From Polaromonas sp. 39-63-25 (GTDB lineage Bacteria; Pseudomonadota; Gammaproteobacteria; Burkholderiales; Burkholderiaceae_C), in contig NZ_NCJH01000007.1 in NCBI RefSeq assembly GCF_002278925.1, positions 186,001 to 250,000 of the forward strand: a DNA stretch of 64,000 bases, written 5' to 3'. Both the position numbers and the translations under genes were made by a program. Of the stretch, positions 19,798 to 28,753 are shown piece by piece. The notes under the pieces are model-generated. The model was not told the DNA's origin. It saw only the letters and a program-made list of their open reading frames with translations, and did no database searches. Position 1 is the first letter of the stretch, and every line of letters starts with the position of its first letter.

Positions 19798-21264
19798 ATG
19801 AGTTTTGATCTGGTCCTGTTTGGCGGCACGGGCGACCTGACCTGGCGCAAGTTGATGCCCGCGCTGTTCCAGGCCTTCCGGCACGGCTCGCTGCCCGCAG
19901 ACGGCCGGATTGTGGGTGTGGGCCGCGATGCCATGAGCGATGCAGAGTACCGTGCATTGATACGCGCACGTTTTGACAGTGTCGAGCTGGCCAAACGCCC
20001 CACCGGTGACGAGTTCGAACGTTTTGCCGCGCTGCTGCACTACCTGCGCATGGACCTGTCCGGTCCGGCCGACTATGCGGAACTCGCGACCCTGCTCAAA
20101 GCACGCCAGGCCGACACCGTGGTGATGTACCTTGCCACCGCGCCGACACTGTTCAAGGCGATCTGCGAAAACATGGCGACCGTCGGGCTCAACGGCCCGC
20201 AAACCCGCGTCGTGCTGGAAAAACCACTGGGCCATGACCTCGCTTCGAACCGCGCCATCAACGAAGCCGTGCTGCGTGTGTTGCCGGAAAAGCAGATTTT
20301 CCGCATTGATCACTACCTCGGGAAACCTTCGGTGCAAAACCTGTTTGCGCTGCGTTTTGGCAACTCCCTGTTCGAGCCGCTGTGGCGCCGCGAGACCATT
20401 GCCAACATCCAGATCACGATTGCCGAGGAACTCGGCGTGGAAAAACGCGGTGCCTTTTACGACAGCACCGGCGCGCTGCGCGACATGGTGCAAAACCATG
20501 CGCTGCAGCTGCTCTGCGCGATCGGCATGGAGCCGCCGATCAACGCCCACGCCGATGCCATCCGCGATGAAAAGCTCAAGGTCCTGCGTTCGCTGAAGGC
20601 ATGGACACCGGAAACCCTGAAGCATCACGTGATTCGCGGCCAGTACGCCGCCGGCAACATCAACGGCGAAGCCGTGCCCGGCTACCTGCAGGAAAGCGGC
20701 GTCAGCTCGGACAGCCGGACCGAAACCTTTGTCTCCCTGCGCGCCGAAATCGCCAACTGGCGCTGGGCCGGCGTGCCGTTTTACATACGCACCGGCAAAC
20801 GCCTGGCCGATCGCGACGCCCACATCGAGGTGAACTTCCGCCCGACGCCGCATGCCATCTTCAAGTCGCCATTGGGCGCCGGCAACCGGCTGGTGATCAA
20901 CCTGCAGCCCAAGGACGGGCTGGAGCTGCACCTGCTGGCGCAAGGCCAGGACAACCGGCAGGGTGTACGCGCGGCCAGCCAGACGCTGGCGCCGGTGCAG
21001 CTGGACCTCGACTTTGACAAACGTTTTGGCACCGAACGTGTCGGTGCCTACGAACGCCTGCTGCTGGACGTGATCGATGGCCGGCTGAACCTGTTTGTGC
21101 GTAGCGACGAGCAGGAGGAAGCCTGGCGCTGGGTCGAACCGATTCTGGACGCCTGGCAACACGACACCGACGGCCCGCGCCCTTATACGGCCGGCACCTG
21201 GGGACCCAGCGCATCGAGCGCCATGATCGCGCGGGACAGCCACTGGTGGAGCGAAGAAAGTTGA
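19798..21264 (+). CDS. zwf: glucose-6-phosphate 1-dehydrogenase
   Basis: A 488-residue NADP-dependent enzyme that oxidises glucose-6-phosphate to 6-phosphogluconolactone, the entry to the oxidative pentose phosphate and Entner-Doudoroff routes. It has the nucleotide-binding GGTGDL near the N-terminus and the active-site RIDHYLGK. The ATG at 19798 gives MSFDLVLFGGTGDL. An in-frame ATG at 19741 would place the HexR-like operator inside the coding region, so it is rejected. The hexR regulator follows on the same strand. Confidence 0.96.
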   Translation: MSFDLVLFGGTGDLTWRKLMPALFQAFRHGSLPADGRIVGVGRDAMSDAEYRALIRARFDSVELAKRPTGDEFERFAALLHYLRMDLSGPADYAELATLLKARQADTVVMYLATAPTLFKAICENMATVGLNGPQTRVVLEKPLGHDLASNRAINEAVLRVLPEKQIFRIDHYLGKPSVQNLFALRFGNSLFEPLWRRETIANIQITIAEELGVEKRGAFYDSTGALRDMVQNHALQLLCAIGMEPPINAHADAIRDEKLKVLRSLKAWTPETLKHHVIRGQYAAGNINGEAVPGYLQESGVSSDSRTETFVSLRAEIANWRWAGVPFYIRTGKRLADRDAHIEVNFRPTPHAIFKSPLGAGNRLVINLQPKDGLELHLLAQGQDNRQGVRAASQTLAPVQLDLDFDKRFGTERVGAYERLLLDVIDGRLNLFVRSDEQEEAWRWVEPILDAWQHDTDGPRPYTAGTWGPSASSAMIARDSHWWSEES

Positions 21265-21411
21265 GCCCCCACGGTCGCTCACTGCGAGCCTGCGGCAACT
21301 CCCTGCCCCTTGCATTGGAAAAGGGGCCGCTGCGCCTGCGGTCTGGCGAAGCCAGTCCCGCGGCCCCTGCTTGCAATATCCTTGTCATGCGCGACCATTG
21401 GGGATCTTCCA

Positions 21412-22260
21412 GTGCTTGACCGCATCAAAGCCTGTCTGCCCTCGCTGGCGCCGGCCGAGCAGCGTGTTGCGCACCTGGTGCTCAGCGATGCACGTGCCTT
21501 TGCCAGCCTGCCGGTGACCGAACTGGCCGCGCGCGCCCATGTCAGCAAGCCGACGGTGATCCGGTTTTGCCGCAGCGTCGGGTATGACGGCCTGTCGGAC
21601 TTCAAGCTCAAGCTGGCCGGCAATGTCAGCGAAGGTGTGCCGTTCATTCACCGCAGTGTCGATGCGGACGACAAGACCGGCGACGTGCTGGTCAAGGTGA
21701 TTGACAACACGGTGGCCGCTTTCCTGAAGTACCGCAACGACGCCAGTTCGGCGCTGATTGAAAAGGCCGTGCTGGCCCTGGTGGCGACCTGCAGCAGCGG
21801 CCAGCGCATCGAATTTTTCGGTGTCGGCAATTCCGGCATCGTCGCGCAGGACGCGCAGCACAAGTTCTTCCGCCTCGGGGTGCATGCCATTGCCTACAGC
21901 GACGGGCACCTGCAGGTCATGAGCGCCTCGCTGCTCAGGCCGGGCGACTGCGTGGTGATCATCTCCAACTCGGGCCGCACACGTGACCTGATGGACGCCT
22001 GCGACATCGCCCGCAAGAACGGCGCCACCACCATCGTGATCACGGCCAGTGGCTCGCCGCTGGCCGCCGCCGGCCACATCCATCTGGCGGCCGACCACCC
22101 GGAGGGCTACGACCGCTACAGCCCCATGGTGTCGCGCCTGCTGCACCTGATGATCATCGACATCCTGGCCACCTGCGTGGCGCTGCGCATTGGCAGCCCA
22201 ACCCTGCACCCGTTGCTCAAGGAAATGAAGAACAATTTGCGGAGCAAGCGGTACGCGTAG
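21412..22260 (+). CDS. hexR: HexR-type RpiR family transcriptional regulator
   Basis: A 282-residue regulator with an N-terminal RpiR helix-turn-helix (TELAARAHVSKPTVIRFCRSVG) and a C-terminal SIS sugar-phosphate-binding domain (GVGNSG, ISNSGRTRD). HexR proteins sense 2-keto-3-deoxy-6-phosphogluconate and control zwf and related genes; the adjacent zwf and the HexR-like site support this assignment. The GTG at 21412 gives the usual VLDRIKACLPSLAPAEQRV start, with GGGGA upstream. Confidence 0.9.
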   Translation: MLDRIKACLPSLAPAEQRVAHLVLSDARAFASLPVTELAARAHVSKPTVIRFCRSVGYDGLSDFKLKLAGNVSEGVPFIHRSVDADDKTGDVLVKVIDNTVAAFLKYRNDASSALIEKAVLALVATCSSGQRIEFFGVGNSGIVAQDAQHKFFRLGVHAIAYSDGHLQVMSASLLRPGDCVVIISNSGRTRDLMDACDIARKNGATTIVITASGSPLAAAGHIHLAADHPEGYDRYSPMVSRLLHLMIIDILATCVALRIGSPTLHPLLKEMKNNLRSKRYA

Positions 22261-22329
22261 GGTTCTTCGGTTTTTTTCTTACTGAGCCTGTTGAAGCCGC
22301 GTTTTCCCTCAAGGCTTTTTGGTTCGCTG

Positions 22330-22785
22330 CTGCCTGTTGGCCGGGGGTTGCCCGGCAGCAAGTAACTTTCTTTTGCGTCGCCAAAAGAAAGTCACCAAAG
22401 AAAAGGCGACCCGATGGTCTGGGTCCCTCCGCTTCGCTGCGGGCAGCCTGCGGTGCTCGCCGAAAGTGGGGTCGAGCTCGAACTCGCCTTCGGCTCAGAC
22501 AATCGCTCGCCCTGATCCACTTTCGGCTGCGCTCCTCGGCCCAGCCCGACGGGTGGGAGAAAGAAAAAAATGCGGGGGAAGAAAATCCGGAGTCCTTGAA
22601 GCGCGCAGCGCTTCAAGGAAGGGAATTTCAACAAACGGCCATGTGTGCACGCGAGCGCAGCGCACGCAGCCAAATGAAGTCCCCCTCCATCGCCCAGCGG
22701 GGCGAGGGAGGGGTTAGGGGTGGGAGTGGGGAGTTGCGCCTACTGTCCCGAGCAGACCGCAGGCGCAGCGTGATGCCGCGAAGGG
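22330..22785. repeat. long dispersed intergenic repeat, copy 1
   Basis: About 450 bases without a gene between hexR and dppF. It is clearly homologous to 60866-61230: a 64-nt block at 22670-22733 is identical to 61127-61190, and blocks around ACCCGATGGTCTGGGTCC and AACTCGCCTTCGGCTCAG also match. It carries a perfect hairpin ACTTTCTTTTG/CAAAAGAAAGT at 22365-22392. Short readings through it show no protein family. Confidence 0.85.
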
Positions 22786-22820
22786 CTTGCACCCTTTTTG
22801 CGCCCATTTGGGAATGAAAT

Positions 22821-22870
22821 CAGCCTCTAGCCCATATACAACAAGCGCCACCAGCTACAAAAAAAGGAGC
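22821..22870 (+). repeat. interspersed GCTAY-N7-RTAGC element, copy 5 (degenerate)
   Basis: The arm CAGCCTCTAGCCC is followed by AAGCGCCACC and the module GCTACAAAAAAAGGAGC (22854-22870), whose stem is partly lost. It ends three bases before the dppF stop codon. Confidence 0.6.
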
Positions 22871-22872
22871 GG

Positions 22873-23973
22873 TTAGATGCGGCCTTCTTCCACCGCATGG
22901 CAGGCGATCTTCACACCCTGGATGGTCAGGAGCTGCGGCCGCTCGGCGCGACAGCGGTCGTTGACGTGCGGGCAGCGCGGGTGAAAGGTGCAGCCTGTCG
23001 GCGGGTTCAATGGGTTGGGCACCTCGCCCTGCACCGGGGTGCGGGCGCGGCCGGTGTCATGCATTTTCGGGATCGCGTCCAGCAGCATGCGTGTGTAGGG
23101 GTGCTTCGGGCTGGCGAACAGCGTCTGCTTGTCGGACAGTTCGACCAACCGTCCCAGGTACATCACGCCCACCTGGTCACTGACATGGCGCACCACCGCG
23201 AGATTGTGCGAGATGAACAGGTAGGTCAACCCGCGCTCGCGCTGCAGGTCTTTCATGATGTTGAGCACCTGCGCCTGCACACTCACGTCGAGCGCCGAGG
23301 TCGGCTCGTCGCAGACCAGGAATTCCGGCTCGGTGGCGAGTGCCCGGGCAATCGAGATGCGCTGGCGCTGGCCGCCCGAAAACTGGTGCGGAAACTTGAC
23401 CATGTCCAGCGGCGACAGGCCGACGGACTTGAGCAGTTCGCCCACGCGCGCCTTGAGCTCGGCCTCGTTGGTGATCAGGCCGTGTTCCTTGAGCGGCTCA
23501 CCCACGATGTCTTCCACGATCCAGCGCGGATTCAGGCTCGCGTACGGGTCCTGGAAAATCATCTGGATGCGGCGTCGCAGTTGCCGGCCCTGTGGCGTCT
23601 TGAAGGCGGCATGCGCATCCTGGCCATCAAAGGTCAATCCGCCACGGGTCGGCTCGTACAGGCCCACCAGCAAACGGGCCACCGTGCTTTTGCCGCAGCC
23701 CGACTCGCCAACCAGAGCCAGTGTCTTGCCTTTTTCAATCTCGAAGCTGACGCCGTCGACGGCATGCAGCATCAGCCGGGGCTTGCCTTCGAGCACGCGG
23801 TTCAGCCAGGGCGGGGATACATCAAAGGTCTTGGCCAGGTCAAAAGCCTGAACCAGAGGAGCCCCCACGCTTGTCGCTGCGCGTACGTCGCTGCCCCCCG
23901 GGGGGGCTGTTTTCCCTTGGGGCGGCCCTGCGGGAAAACGGTCGCCCACGCTTGTCGTTTCACTGTTGCTCAT
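22873..23973 (-). CDS. dppF: dipeptide/oligopeptide ABC transporter ATPase with a repeat-derived N-terminal insert
   Basis: A 366-residue ABC ATPase that energises peptide import through the adjacent permeases. Walker A GESGCGKST, signature FSGGQRQRISIARAL, Walker B FLVCDEPTSALD and the C-terminal oligopeptide-transporter domain with a CXFHPRCP-like cysteine cluster are present. Residues about 7-37, rich in Gly, Pro and Ala, are encoded by a GC-rich repeat (23862-23960) lying between the start codon and the normal beginning PLVQAFDLAKTF. The start ATG overlaps the dppD stop as ATGA, so this start appears real despite the insert. Confidence 0.92.
   Translation of the reverse strand: MSNSETTSVGDRFPAGPPQGKTAPPGGSDVRAATSVGAPLVQAFDLAKTFDVSPPWLNRVLEGKPRLMLHAVDGVSFEIEKGKTLALVGESGCGKSTVARLLVGLYEPTRGGLTFDGQDAHAAFKTPQGRQLRRRIQMIFQDPYASLNPRWIVEDIVGEPLKEHGLITNEAELKARVGELLKSVGLSPLDMVKFPHQFSGGQRQRISIARALATEPEFLVCDEPTSALDVSVQAQVLNIMKDLQRERGLTYLFISHNLAVVRHVSDQVGVMYLGRLVELSDKQTLFASPKHPYTRMLLDAIPKMHDTGRARTPVQGEVPNPLNPPTGCTFHPRCPHVNDRCRAERPQLLTIQGVKIACHAVEEGRI
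23862..23960. repeat. GC-rich interspersed repeat inside the dppF N-terminus
   Basis: Bounded by a 13-bp direct repeat CCCACGCTTGTCG (23864-23876 and 23946-23958) and centred on a GCCCCCCGGGGGGGC palindrome. It looks like an intergenic repeat I recall from Comamonadaceae genomes. Here it is in frame and codes for about 30 residues. A degenerate relative may follow zwf near 21264-21365. Confidence 0.7.
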
Positions 23974-24947
23974 GCGGTCGCTCCCACCGTGGCATCGTGC
24001 AGCCAGCAGGCGGCGCGTGTGGCACCGGCAGGCAGCAGGTCCGGCCTGTCCTGCGTGCAGCGGTCAAACACCTTGGGGCAGCGCGGATTGAAGGCGCAGC
24101 CCTGTGGAATGGCGTTCAGACGCGGCATGGCGCCGTCAATCTGGTTGAGTCGTTCGCGGTCCAGCGTGATGTCGGGGATCGCCTCCATCAGGCCTGCGGT
24201 ATAGGGATGGGACGGGTGATTGATCACCTCATGCACCGGGCCAATTTCGGCAATCCGGCCGGCGTACATCACGGCCACCCGGTCGCAGGTTTCGGCAATC
24301 ACGCCCATGTCGTGGGTGATCAGCATCACCGCGGCACCACGCTTCTTGCAGATGCTTTTGAGCAGCATGATGATCTGCGCCTGGATCGACACATCGAGCG
24401 CCGTGGTCGGCTCGTCGGCCACAATCAGCTTGGGTTCGGCGGCCAGCGCCAGGGCGATCACCACGCGCTGGCGCATGCCGCCCGAGAACTGGTGCGGAAA
24501 ATGTTCAATGCGCTGCTCGGCCGCCGGAATGCCGGTGTCCTGCAGCAGGGAAATGGCGCGCTGGCGCGCTTCGGCGTTGCTGACCGGCAGGTGCGCCTGT
24601 ATCGTCTCGATCAACTGGCGGCCCACCGTGTACAACGGGTTCAACGAGGTCAGGGGGTCCTGGAAAATAGCGCCGATCTTGCGGCCGCGAATGTGGCGCA
24701 TCTGCTCGTAGGGCAGGTTGTCGATGCGCTCGCCTTCGAGCAGGATCTGCCCGCCGCCGATGCGGCCCGGCGGCTCCAGCAGGCCGATGATGGCAGCGCC
24801 GGTCAGCGACTTGCCGGCGCCCGACTCGCCGACCACGCCGAGGATTTCACCGGGCGCGATATCAAACGAAATGTCGTCGAGCGCCCGCAGCGTACCGCGC
24901 CGGCCGGGAAACTCGACGATCAGGTTCTTGACTTGTAAGAGGCTCAT
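23970..24947 (-). CDS. dppD: dipeptide/oligopeptide ABC transporter ATPase
   Basis: A 325-residue ABC ATPase, partner of the dppF product. Walker A is GESGAGKS (about 39-46), the signature is FSGGMRQRVVIALAL, Walker B LIVADEPTTALD, and the C-terminal cysteine-containing oligopeptide domain (GCAFNPRCPKVFDRC) is intact. It is part of the leftward operon dppB-M20-dppA-dppC-dppD-dppF, 34 bases after dppC and overlapping dppF by 4 bases. Confidence 0.94.
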   Translation of the reverse strand: MSLLQVKNLIVEFPGRRGTLRALDDISFDIAPGEILGVVGESGAGKSLTGAAIIGLLEPPGRIGGGQILLEGERIDNLPYEQMRHIRGRKIGAIFQDPLTSLNPLYTVGRQLIETIQAHLPVSNAEARQRAISLLQDTGIPAAEQRIEHFPHQFSGGMRQRVVIALALAAEPKLIVADEPTTALDVSIQAQIIMLLKSICKKRGAAVMLITHDMGVIAETCDRVAVMYAGRIAEIGPVHEVINHPSHPYTAGLMEAIPDITLDRERLNQIDGAMPRLNAIPQGCAFNPRCPKVFDRCTQDRPDLLPAGATRAACWLHDATVGATA

Positions 24948-24981
24948 GTTGAAATGCAGTCAGTTTCAGCGCGATGGCTGT

Positions 24982-25896
24982 TTAGCGCAGGCGCGGGTTC
25001 AGGGCATCGCGCAGCCAGTCGCCCAGCAGGTTCACGCTCAGCGAAATCAACACCAGCATCAGGCCGGGAAACACCGTGATCCACCACTCGCCGGAAAACA
25101 GGTAGTCGTTGCCGATGCGGATCAGGGTGCCCAGCGACGGCGACGTGGGCGGCGCGCCTACGCCCAGAAAGGACAGGGTGGCTTCGGTGATGATGGCCGT
25201 GGCCACCTGGATGGTCGCCAGCACCAGCACCGGCCCCATCACATTCGGCAACACGTGGCGGCGCATGATGCGCATCGGTGTCACACCGGTCACACGTGCT
25301 GCCTGCACGTACTCCTTGTTGCGTTCGACCAGCGTCGAGCCACGCACCGTTCTGGCGTACTGCACCCATCCGGTAAGCGTGATCGATATGATCAGCACCC
25401 CCAGCGCCAGGGAGTCCTGCGCATTGGGAAACAGGGCCCGCCCCACCCCGGCAATCAACAGAGCCACCAGAATGGCCGGAAAAGACAGCATCACGTCACA
25501 CAGGCGCATCAGGGCGGAGTCAATCCAGCCGCCATAAAAACCGGCCAGCAAACCCATGCCCACGCCGAACACGACCGACAGGATCACCGAGGCAAAACCC
25601 ACCGCCAGGGAAACGCGGGCACCGTACATCAGGGCCGAGAGGATGTCCCGCCCCTGGTCATCGGTGCCCAGCAGGTACTTGCTCGAGCCCTCGGCCGACC
25701 AGGCCGGTGGCAGCCGGGCATCGCTCAGCTCGAGCGTCGTCAGGTCAAACGGGTTGTGCGGCGCCACAAAGCCCGCAAACACCGAACAGAAGATGCAGAT
25801 GAGGGCGACTGCAGCCGCAGCCATCGCCACCGGAGAGGTGCGAAAGCTGTAGCCAATGTCGCCATCCCACCATCGGAATAGCGCGCTTTTCATCAA
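24982..25896 (-). CDS. dppC: peptide ABC transporter permease, DppC-like
   Basis: A 304-residue inner membrane permease. It has an N-terminal helix, a periplasmic stretch, five more helices and the cytoplasmic EAA loop (EYVQAARVTGVTPMRIMRRHVLPN) that contacts the ATPases. The C-terminus carries the usual LLGDWLRDALNPRLR ending of DppC/OppC proteins. It pairs with the DppB-like permease encoded upstream in the operon and lies 6 bases after dppA. Confidence 0.94.
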   Translation of the reverse strand: MMKSALFRWWDGDIGYSFRTSPVAMAAAAVALICIFCSVFAGFVAPHNPFDLTTLELSDARLPPAWSAEGSSKYLLGTDDQGRDILSALMYGARVSLAVGFASVILSVVFGVGMGLLAGFYGGWIDSALMRLCDVMLSFPAILVALLIAGVGRALFPNAQDSLALGVLIISITLTGWVQYARTVRGSTLVERNKEYVQAARVTGVTPMRIMRRHVLPNVMGPVLVLATIQVATAIITEATLSFLGVGAPPTSPSLGTLIRIGNDYLFSGEWWITVFPGLMLVLISLSVNLLGDWLRDALNPRLR

Positions 25897-25902
25897 CCCT
25901 TG

Positions 25903-27486
25903 TTACTTGTTGACTTTGACGTACTTCCAGGGCATCCCGTTGTCGGGCCACTGAACCATTTCAATGTTCTTTTTGGCAGCCCAGTTGAGCGCCTGCTGGT
26001 GCAGCGGCAGATGGCCCACCTCGTCCTGATGGATCTTCAGCGCTTCGTGGATCATCTCGTTGCGCTTCTTGTCATCGGTCTCGGAAGCCACCAGGTTGGT
26101 CAGCTGGTCAATCCTGGCATTGCTGTAGGCACCCAGATTGAACTGGCCGCGGCCACCCTCACCTGGCGTGGATAGGATGGGGTAAAGCACGTTGTGGGCG
26201 TCCACCGTGCTCGGCGTCCAGCCCAGCATGTAGAAGCTGGTGTCACGGCGCAAGATCTTCGGAAAGTAGGTGCCCTTGGTTTCGGCTTCCAGATTGATCT
26301 TGACCCCGATGCGCGACAGATTTGCGGCCACGGCCTGGCAGATTTCACCGTCGTTGACATAACGGTCGTTCGGGCAGTTCATCTTCAACTCGAACCCTGC
26401 CCCATAACCGGCGTCAGCCATCAGCTTCTTGGCGGCTTCCACGTCAAACGGCAGGCGTTTGGCGAGGTCGGGGGCGTAACCCTTGATCTCGGGTGCCAGC
26501 AGTGTGGCCACCGGCGTGGCCGCACCGCGCATCACACGGTTCTTGATGGCTTCGATGTCGATGGCCTGGTAGAAAGCCTGGCGGACGCGCTTGTCCTTGA
26601 ACGGGTTTTTGCCCTTGACGCTGGAAAACTGCAGTTCGTCGCGCTTCTGGTCCATGCCGAGGAAAATGATGCGCAGCTCGGGGCCTTGCAGCACCTTGAG
26701 CTCGGCATTGGCCTTGATGCGGGCCACGTCCTGCACCGGCACCGGCTCCATCACGTCAATTTCGCCGGACAGAAGTGCCGCGACGCGGGTGCTGTTGTTG
26801 CCGATGACGTTGAAGACCACTTCGTCCACATTGCCGTCGATCTTGCCCCAGTAGCTGCCGTTGCGGATAAAGGTGGTGCGGACATTGGGCTGGCGCTCAC
26901 GCACGCGGAAGGGGCCGGTGCCGTTGGCACGGAAAGACGCGGCGTTTTCAATGCCTTTGCGGCGGTCCACTGGCTTGGTGGCCTGGTTCGTTTCGCACCA
27001 CTTCTTGCTCATGATGTGCCACTGCGTGAACAGCTCGGGCAGGATCGGAAAGGGGTTGTTCAGCACGAAGTCGATCGTGTGATCGTTGATCTTCTTGATT
27101 TCCTTGATCTGGCCGACATAACTCTTCATGTCGGAGCCGTCACCCTTGGCGCGTTCATAGCTGAAGATCACATCGTCCGCGGTGAACGGCGAGCCGTCAT
27201 GGAACTGCACGCCCTTGCGCAGATTGAAGCGCCAGACCGTCGGCGAGGTCTGCTTCCAGTCGGTTGCCAGCGAGGGGGCCAGCTTGTAGCTGCGATCGCG
27301 CGTGACCAGCGGTTCGTACACATTGCCCACCACCGTCAGTTGCAGCGATTCGTTGAGCGAATGCGGATCCAGCGAGAGGGCATCACCCTGGTTTCCGACC
27401 CGCAGGGTCACTGCGGACGCTACAAAAGTTGTAGCTGCCAGCGCTGTACCCACAAGGGCAAAAGCGGCTTTTTTCGTGAAATTCAT
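25903..27486 (-). CDS. dppA: peptide ABC transporter substrate-binding protein, signal peptide overlaps a repeat
   Basis: A 527-residue periplasmic solute-binding protein of the extracellular family 5 type (DppA/OppA). A Sec signal peptide ends near FVASA, with mature sequence from VTLRVGNQGDALSLDPH. The hydrophobic signal core is encoded by an interspersed repeat copy (27418-27466). The body shows the family pattern, including the C-terminal LPLHQQ segment. The ligand cannot be read from sequence; the M20 amidohydrolase next door suggests peptides or N-acyl amino acids. The start at 27486 is preceded by AGGAGAGTCC. Confidence 0.92.
   Translation of the reverse strand: MNFTKKAAFALVGTALAATTFVASAVTLRVGNQGDALSLDPHSLNESLQLTVVGNVYEPLVTRDRSYKLAPSLATDWKQTSPTVWRFNLRKGVQFHDGSPFTADDVIFSYERAKGDGSDMKSYVGQIKEIKKINDHTIDFVLNNPFPILPELFTQWHIMSKKWCETNQATKPVDRRKGIENAASFRANGTGPFRVRERQPNVRTTFIRNGSYWGKIDGNVDEVVFNVIGNNSTRVAALLSGEIDVMEPVPVQDVARIKANAELKVLQGPELRIIFLGMDQKRDELQFSSVKGKNPFKDKRVRQAFYQAIDIEAIKNRVMRGAATPVATLLAPEIKGYAPDLAKRLPFDVEAAKKLMADAGYGAGFELKMNCPNDRYVNDGEICQAVAANLSRIGVKINLEAETKGTYFPKILRRDTSFYMLGWTPSTVDAHNVLYPILSTPGEGGRGQFNLGAYSNARIDQLTNLVASETDDKKRNEMIHEALKIHQDEVGHLPLHQQALNWAAKKNIEMVQWPDNGMPWKYVKVNK
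27418..27466 (-). repeat. interspersed GCTAY-N7-RTAGC element, copy 6 (inside the dppA signal peptide)
   Basis: Module GCTACAAAAGTTGTAGC at 27419-27435 with an intact 5-bp stem GCTAC/GTAGC. The arm CCAGCGCTGTACCCACAAGGGC follows on the plus strand. On the coding strand it reads GCT ACA ACT TTT GTA GC (A-T-T-F-V-A), the same frame as in the other coding copies. Confidence 0.7.
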
Positions 27487-27514
27487 GGGACTCTCCTGTT
27501 GAACAAAAAAATAA

Positions 27515-28753
27515 TCAGCGCGGCACGGACAAAGGCATGGATTGCTCCACCAGCCCGGCATGCAGGGCGGCACCCAGCGGCAGGATGTCGTCGTTGAAAT
27601 CGTAACGGCTGTTGTGCAGAAAACAGCTGCCGACACCGTTTTCGGCCCCCTGGCCGATGCGCATGTACGCGCCGGGTTTGACCTGCAGCATGAAGGAAAA
27701 GTCTTCGGCGCCCATGCTGGGCTCCATGCCGCGCACGACGTGGTCCTCGCCCAGCAAGGTTTCCGCCACATCGGCGGCAAACATGGCTTCATCGAACGCG
27801 TTGATGGTGGCCGGATAAATGCGCTCGTAATGCACGGCGGCGGTGGCACCAAAGCCGAGCGCGACTGCGGTGCAGAGTTCGTTGAGACGACGCTCTATCA
27901 GGTCCTGCACGTCCGGGTTGAAGGTGCGGACCGTGCCCACCAGGGTGGCCTTGCCCGGCACCACGCTGAAGGCGCCCATGTCGCCGGCGTGCATTGCGCA
28001 CAGGCTGATCACGGCGCTGTCAATCGGCTTGACGTTGCGCGAGACAATGCTTTGCACCGCCGTGATGATGTGCCCCGCCACCAGCACCGGGTCGACCGTC
28101 ATGTAGGCGTGGGCGCCATGCCCGCCGCGGCCGGTGATGTCGATGGTGATGCGGTCAGCGGCTGCCATCATGGGCCCCGGGTTGATGCCCACCGTGCCCG
28201 GCTTCATGGACGGCCAGTTGTGCATGCCGTAAACCGCCTGCACCGGAAACCGGTCAAACAGGCCGTCTTCAATCATGACCCGCGCGCCGGCAAAGCCCTC
28301 TTCGCCGGGCTGAAAAATCAGCACGGCCGTCCCGTCAAAATTGCGCGTGGCCGCCAGGTAACGGGCTGCGCCCACCAGCATGGCAACATGCCCGTCATGG
28401 CCGCAACCGTGCATCATGCCGGTCCGCGAGGATTTCCAGGCAAAGTCGTTGTGTTCCGTCATCGGCAACGCGTCCATGTCGGCACGCAGGCCGATCATTT
28501 TTCCGCTGTCACTCTGCTGGCCCTTGATGACGGCCACCAGCCCGGTCTTGCCGATGCCGGTATGCACCTCGTCCACGCCACAGCGCTGCAGCGCTTCCTT
28601 CACGCGGGCGCTGGTGTAGACCTCTTCGAAGCCGAGCTCCGGATGGGCATGCAGGTCGCGGCGAAAGGCCGTGATTTCGGGATGGAACTCGCTGATTTGC
28701 GCGAAGGCGCGGCCGTTGGCCTTGAGCACCGGAGCAGGCCGGGGCGACAACAT
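27515..28753 (-). CDS. M20 family metallopeptidase/amidohydrolase (hippurate hydrolase-like)
   Basis: A 412-residue zinc aminoacylase-like enzyme. Metal and catalytic motifs of the M20 amidohydrolase subfamily are intact: LRADMDALP, MHGCGHDGH, PGEEG and, near the C-terminus, a further metal histidine in FLHNSRYDF. It probably hydrolyses N-acyl amino acids or small peptides brought in by the transporter encoded on both sides. The start overlaps the dppB stop by one base (TGATG, 28751-28755), so the gene is built into the transporter operon and not merely adjacent. Confidence 0.92.
   Translation of the reverse strand: MLSPRPAPVLKANGRAFAQISEFHPEITAFRRDLHAHPELGFEEVYTSARVKEALQRCGVDEVHTGIGKTGLVAVIKGQQSDSGKMIGLRADMDALPMTEHNDFAWKSSRTGMMHGCGHDGHVAMLVGAARYLAATRNFDGTAVLIFQPGEEGFAGARVMIEDGLFDRFPVQAVYGMHNWPSMKPGTVGINPGPMMAAADRITIDITGRGGHGAHAYMTVDPVLVAGHIITAVQSIVSRNVKPIDSAVISLCAMHAGDMGAFSVVPGKATLVGTVRTFNPDVQDLIERRLNELCTAVALGFGATAAVHYERIYPATINAFDEAMFAADVAETLLGEDHVVRGMEPSMGAEDFSFMLQVKPGAYMRIGQGAENGVGSCFLHNSRYDFNDDILPLGAALHAGLVEQSMPLSVPR

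Noticed and set aside
19765..21315. 516-codon open frame antisense to zwf
   Set aside because: It is a shadow of zwf and would also run across the divergent promoter region.
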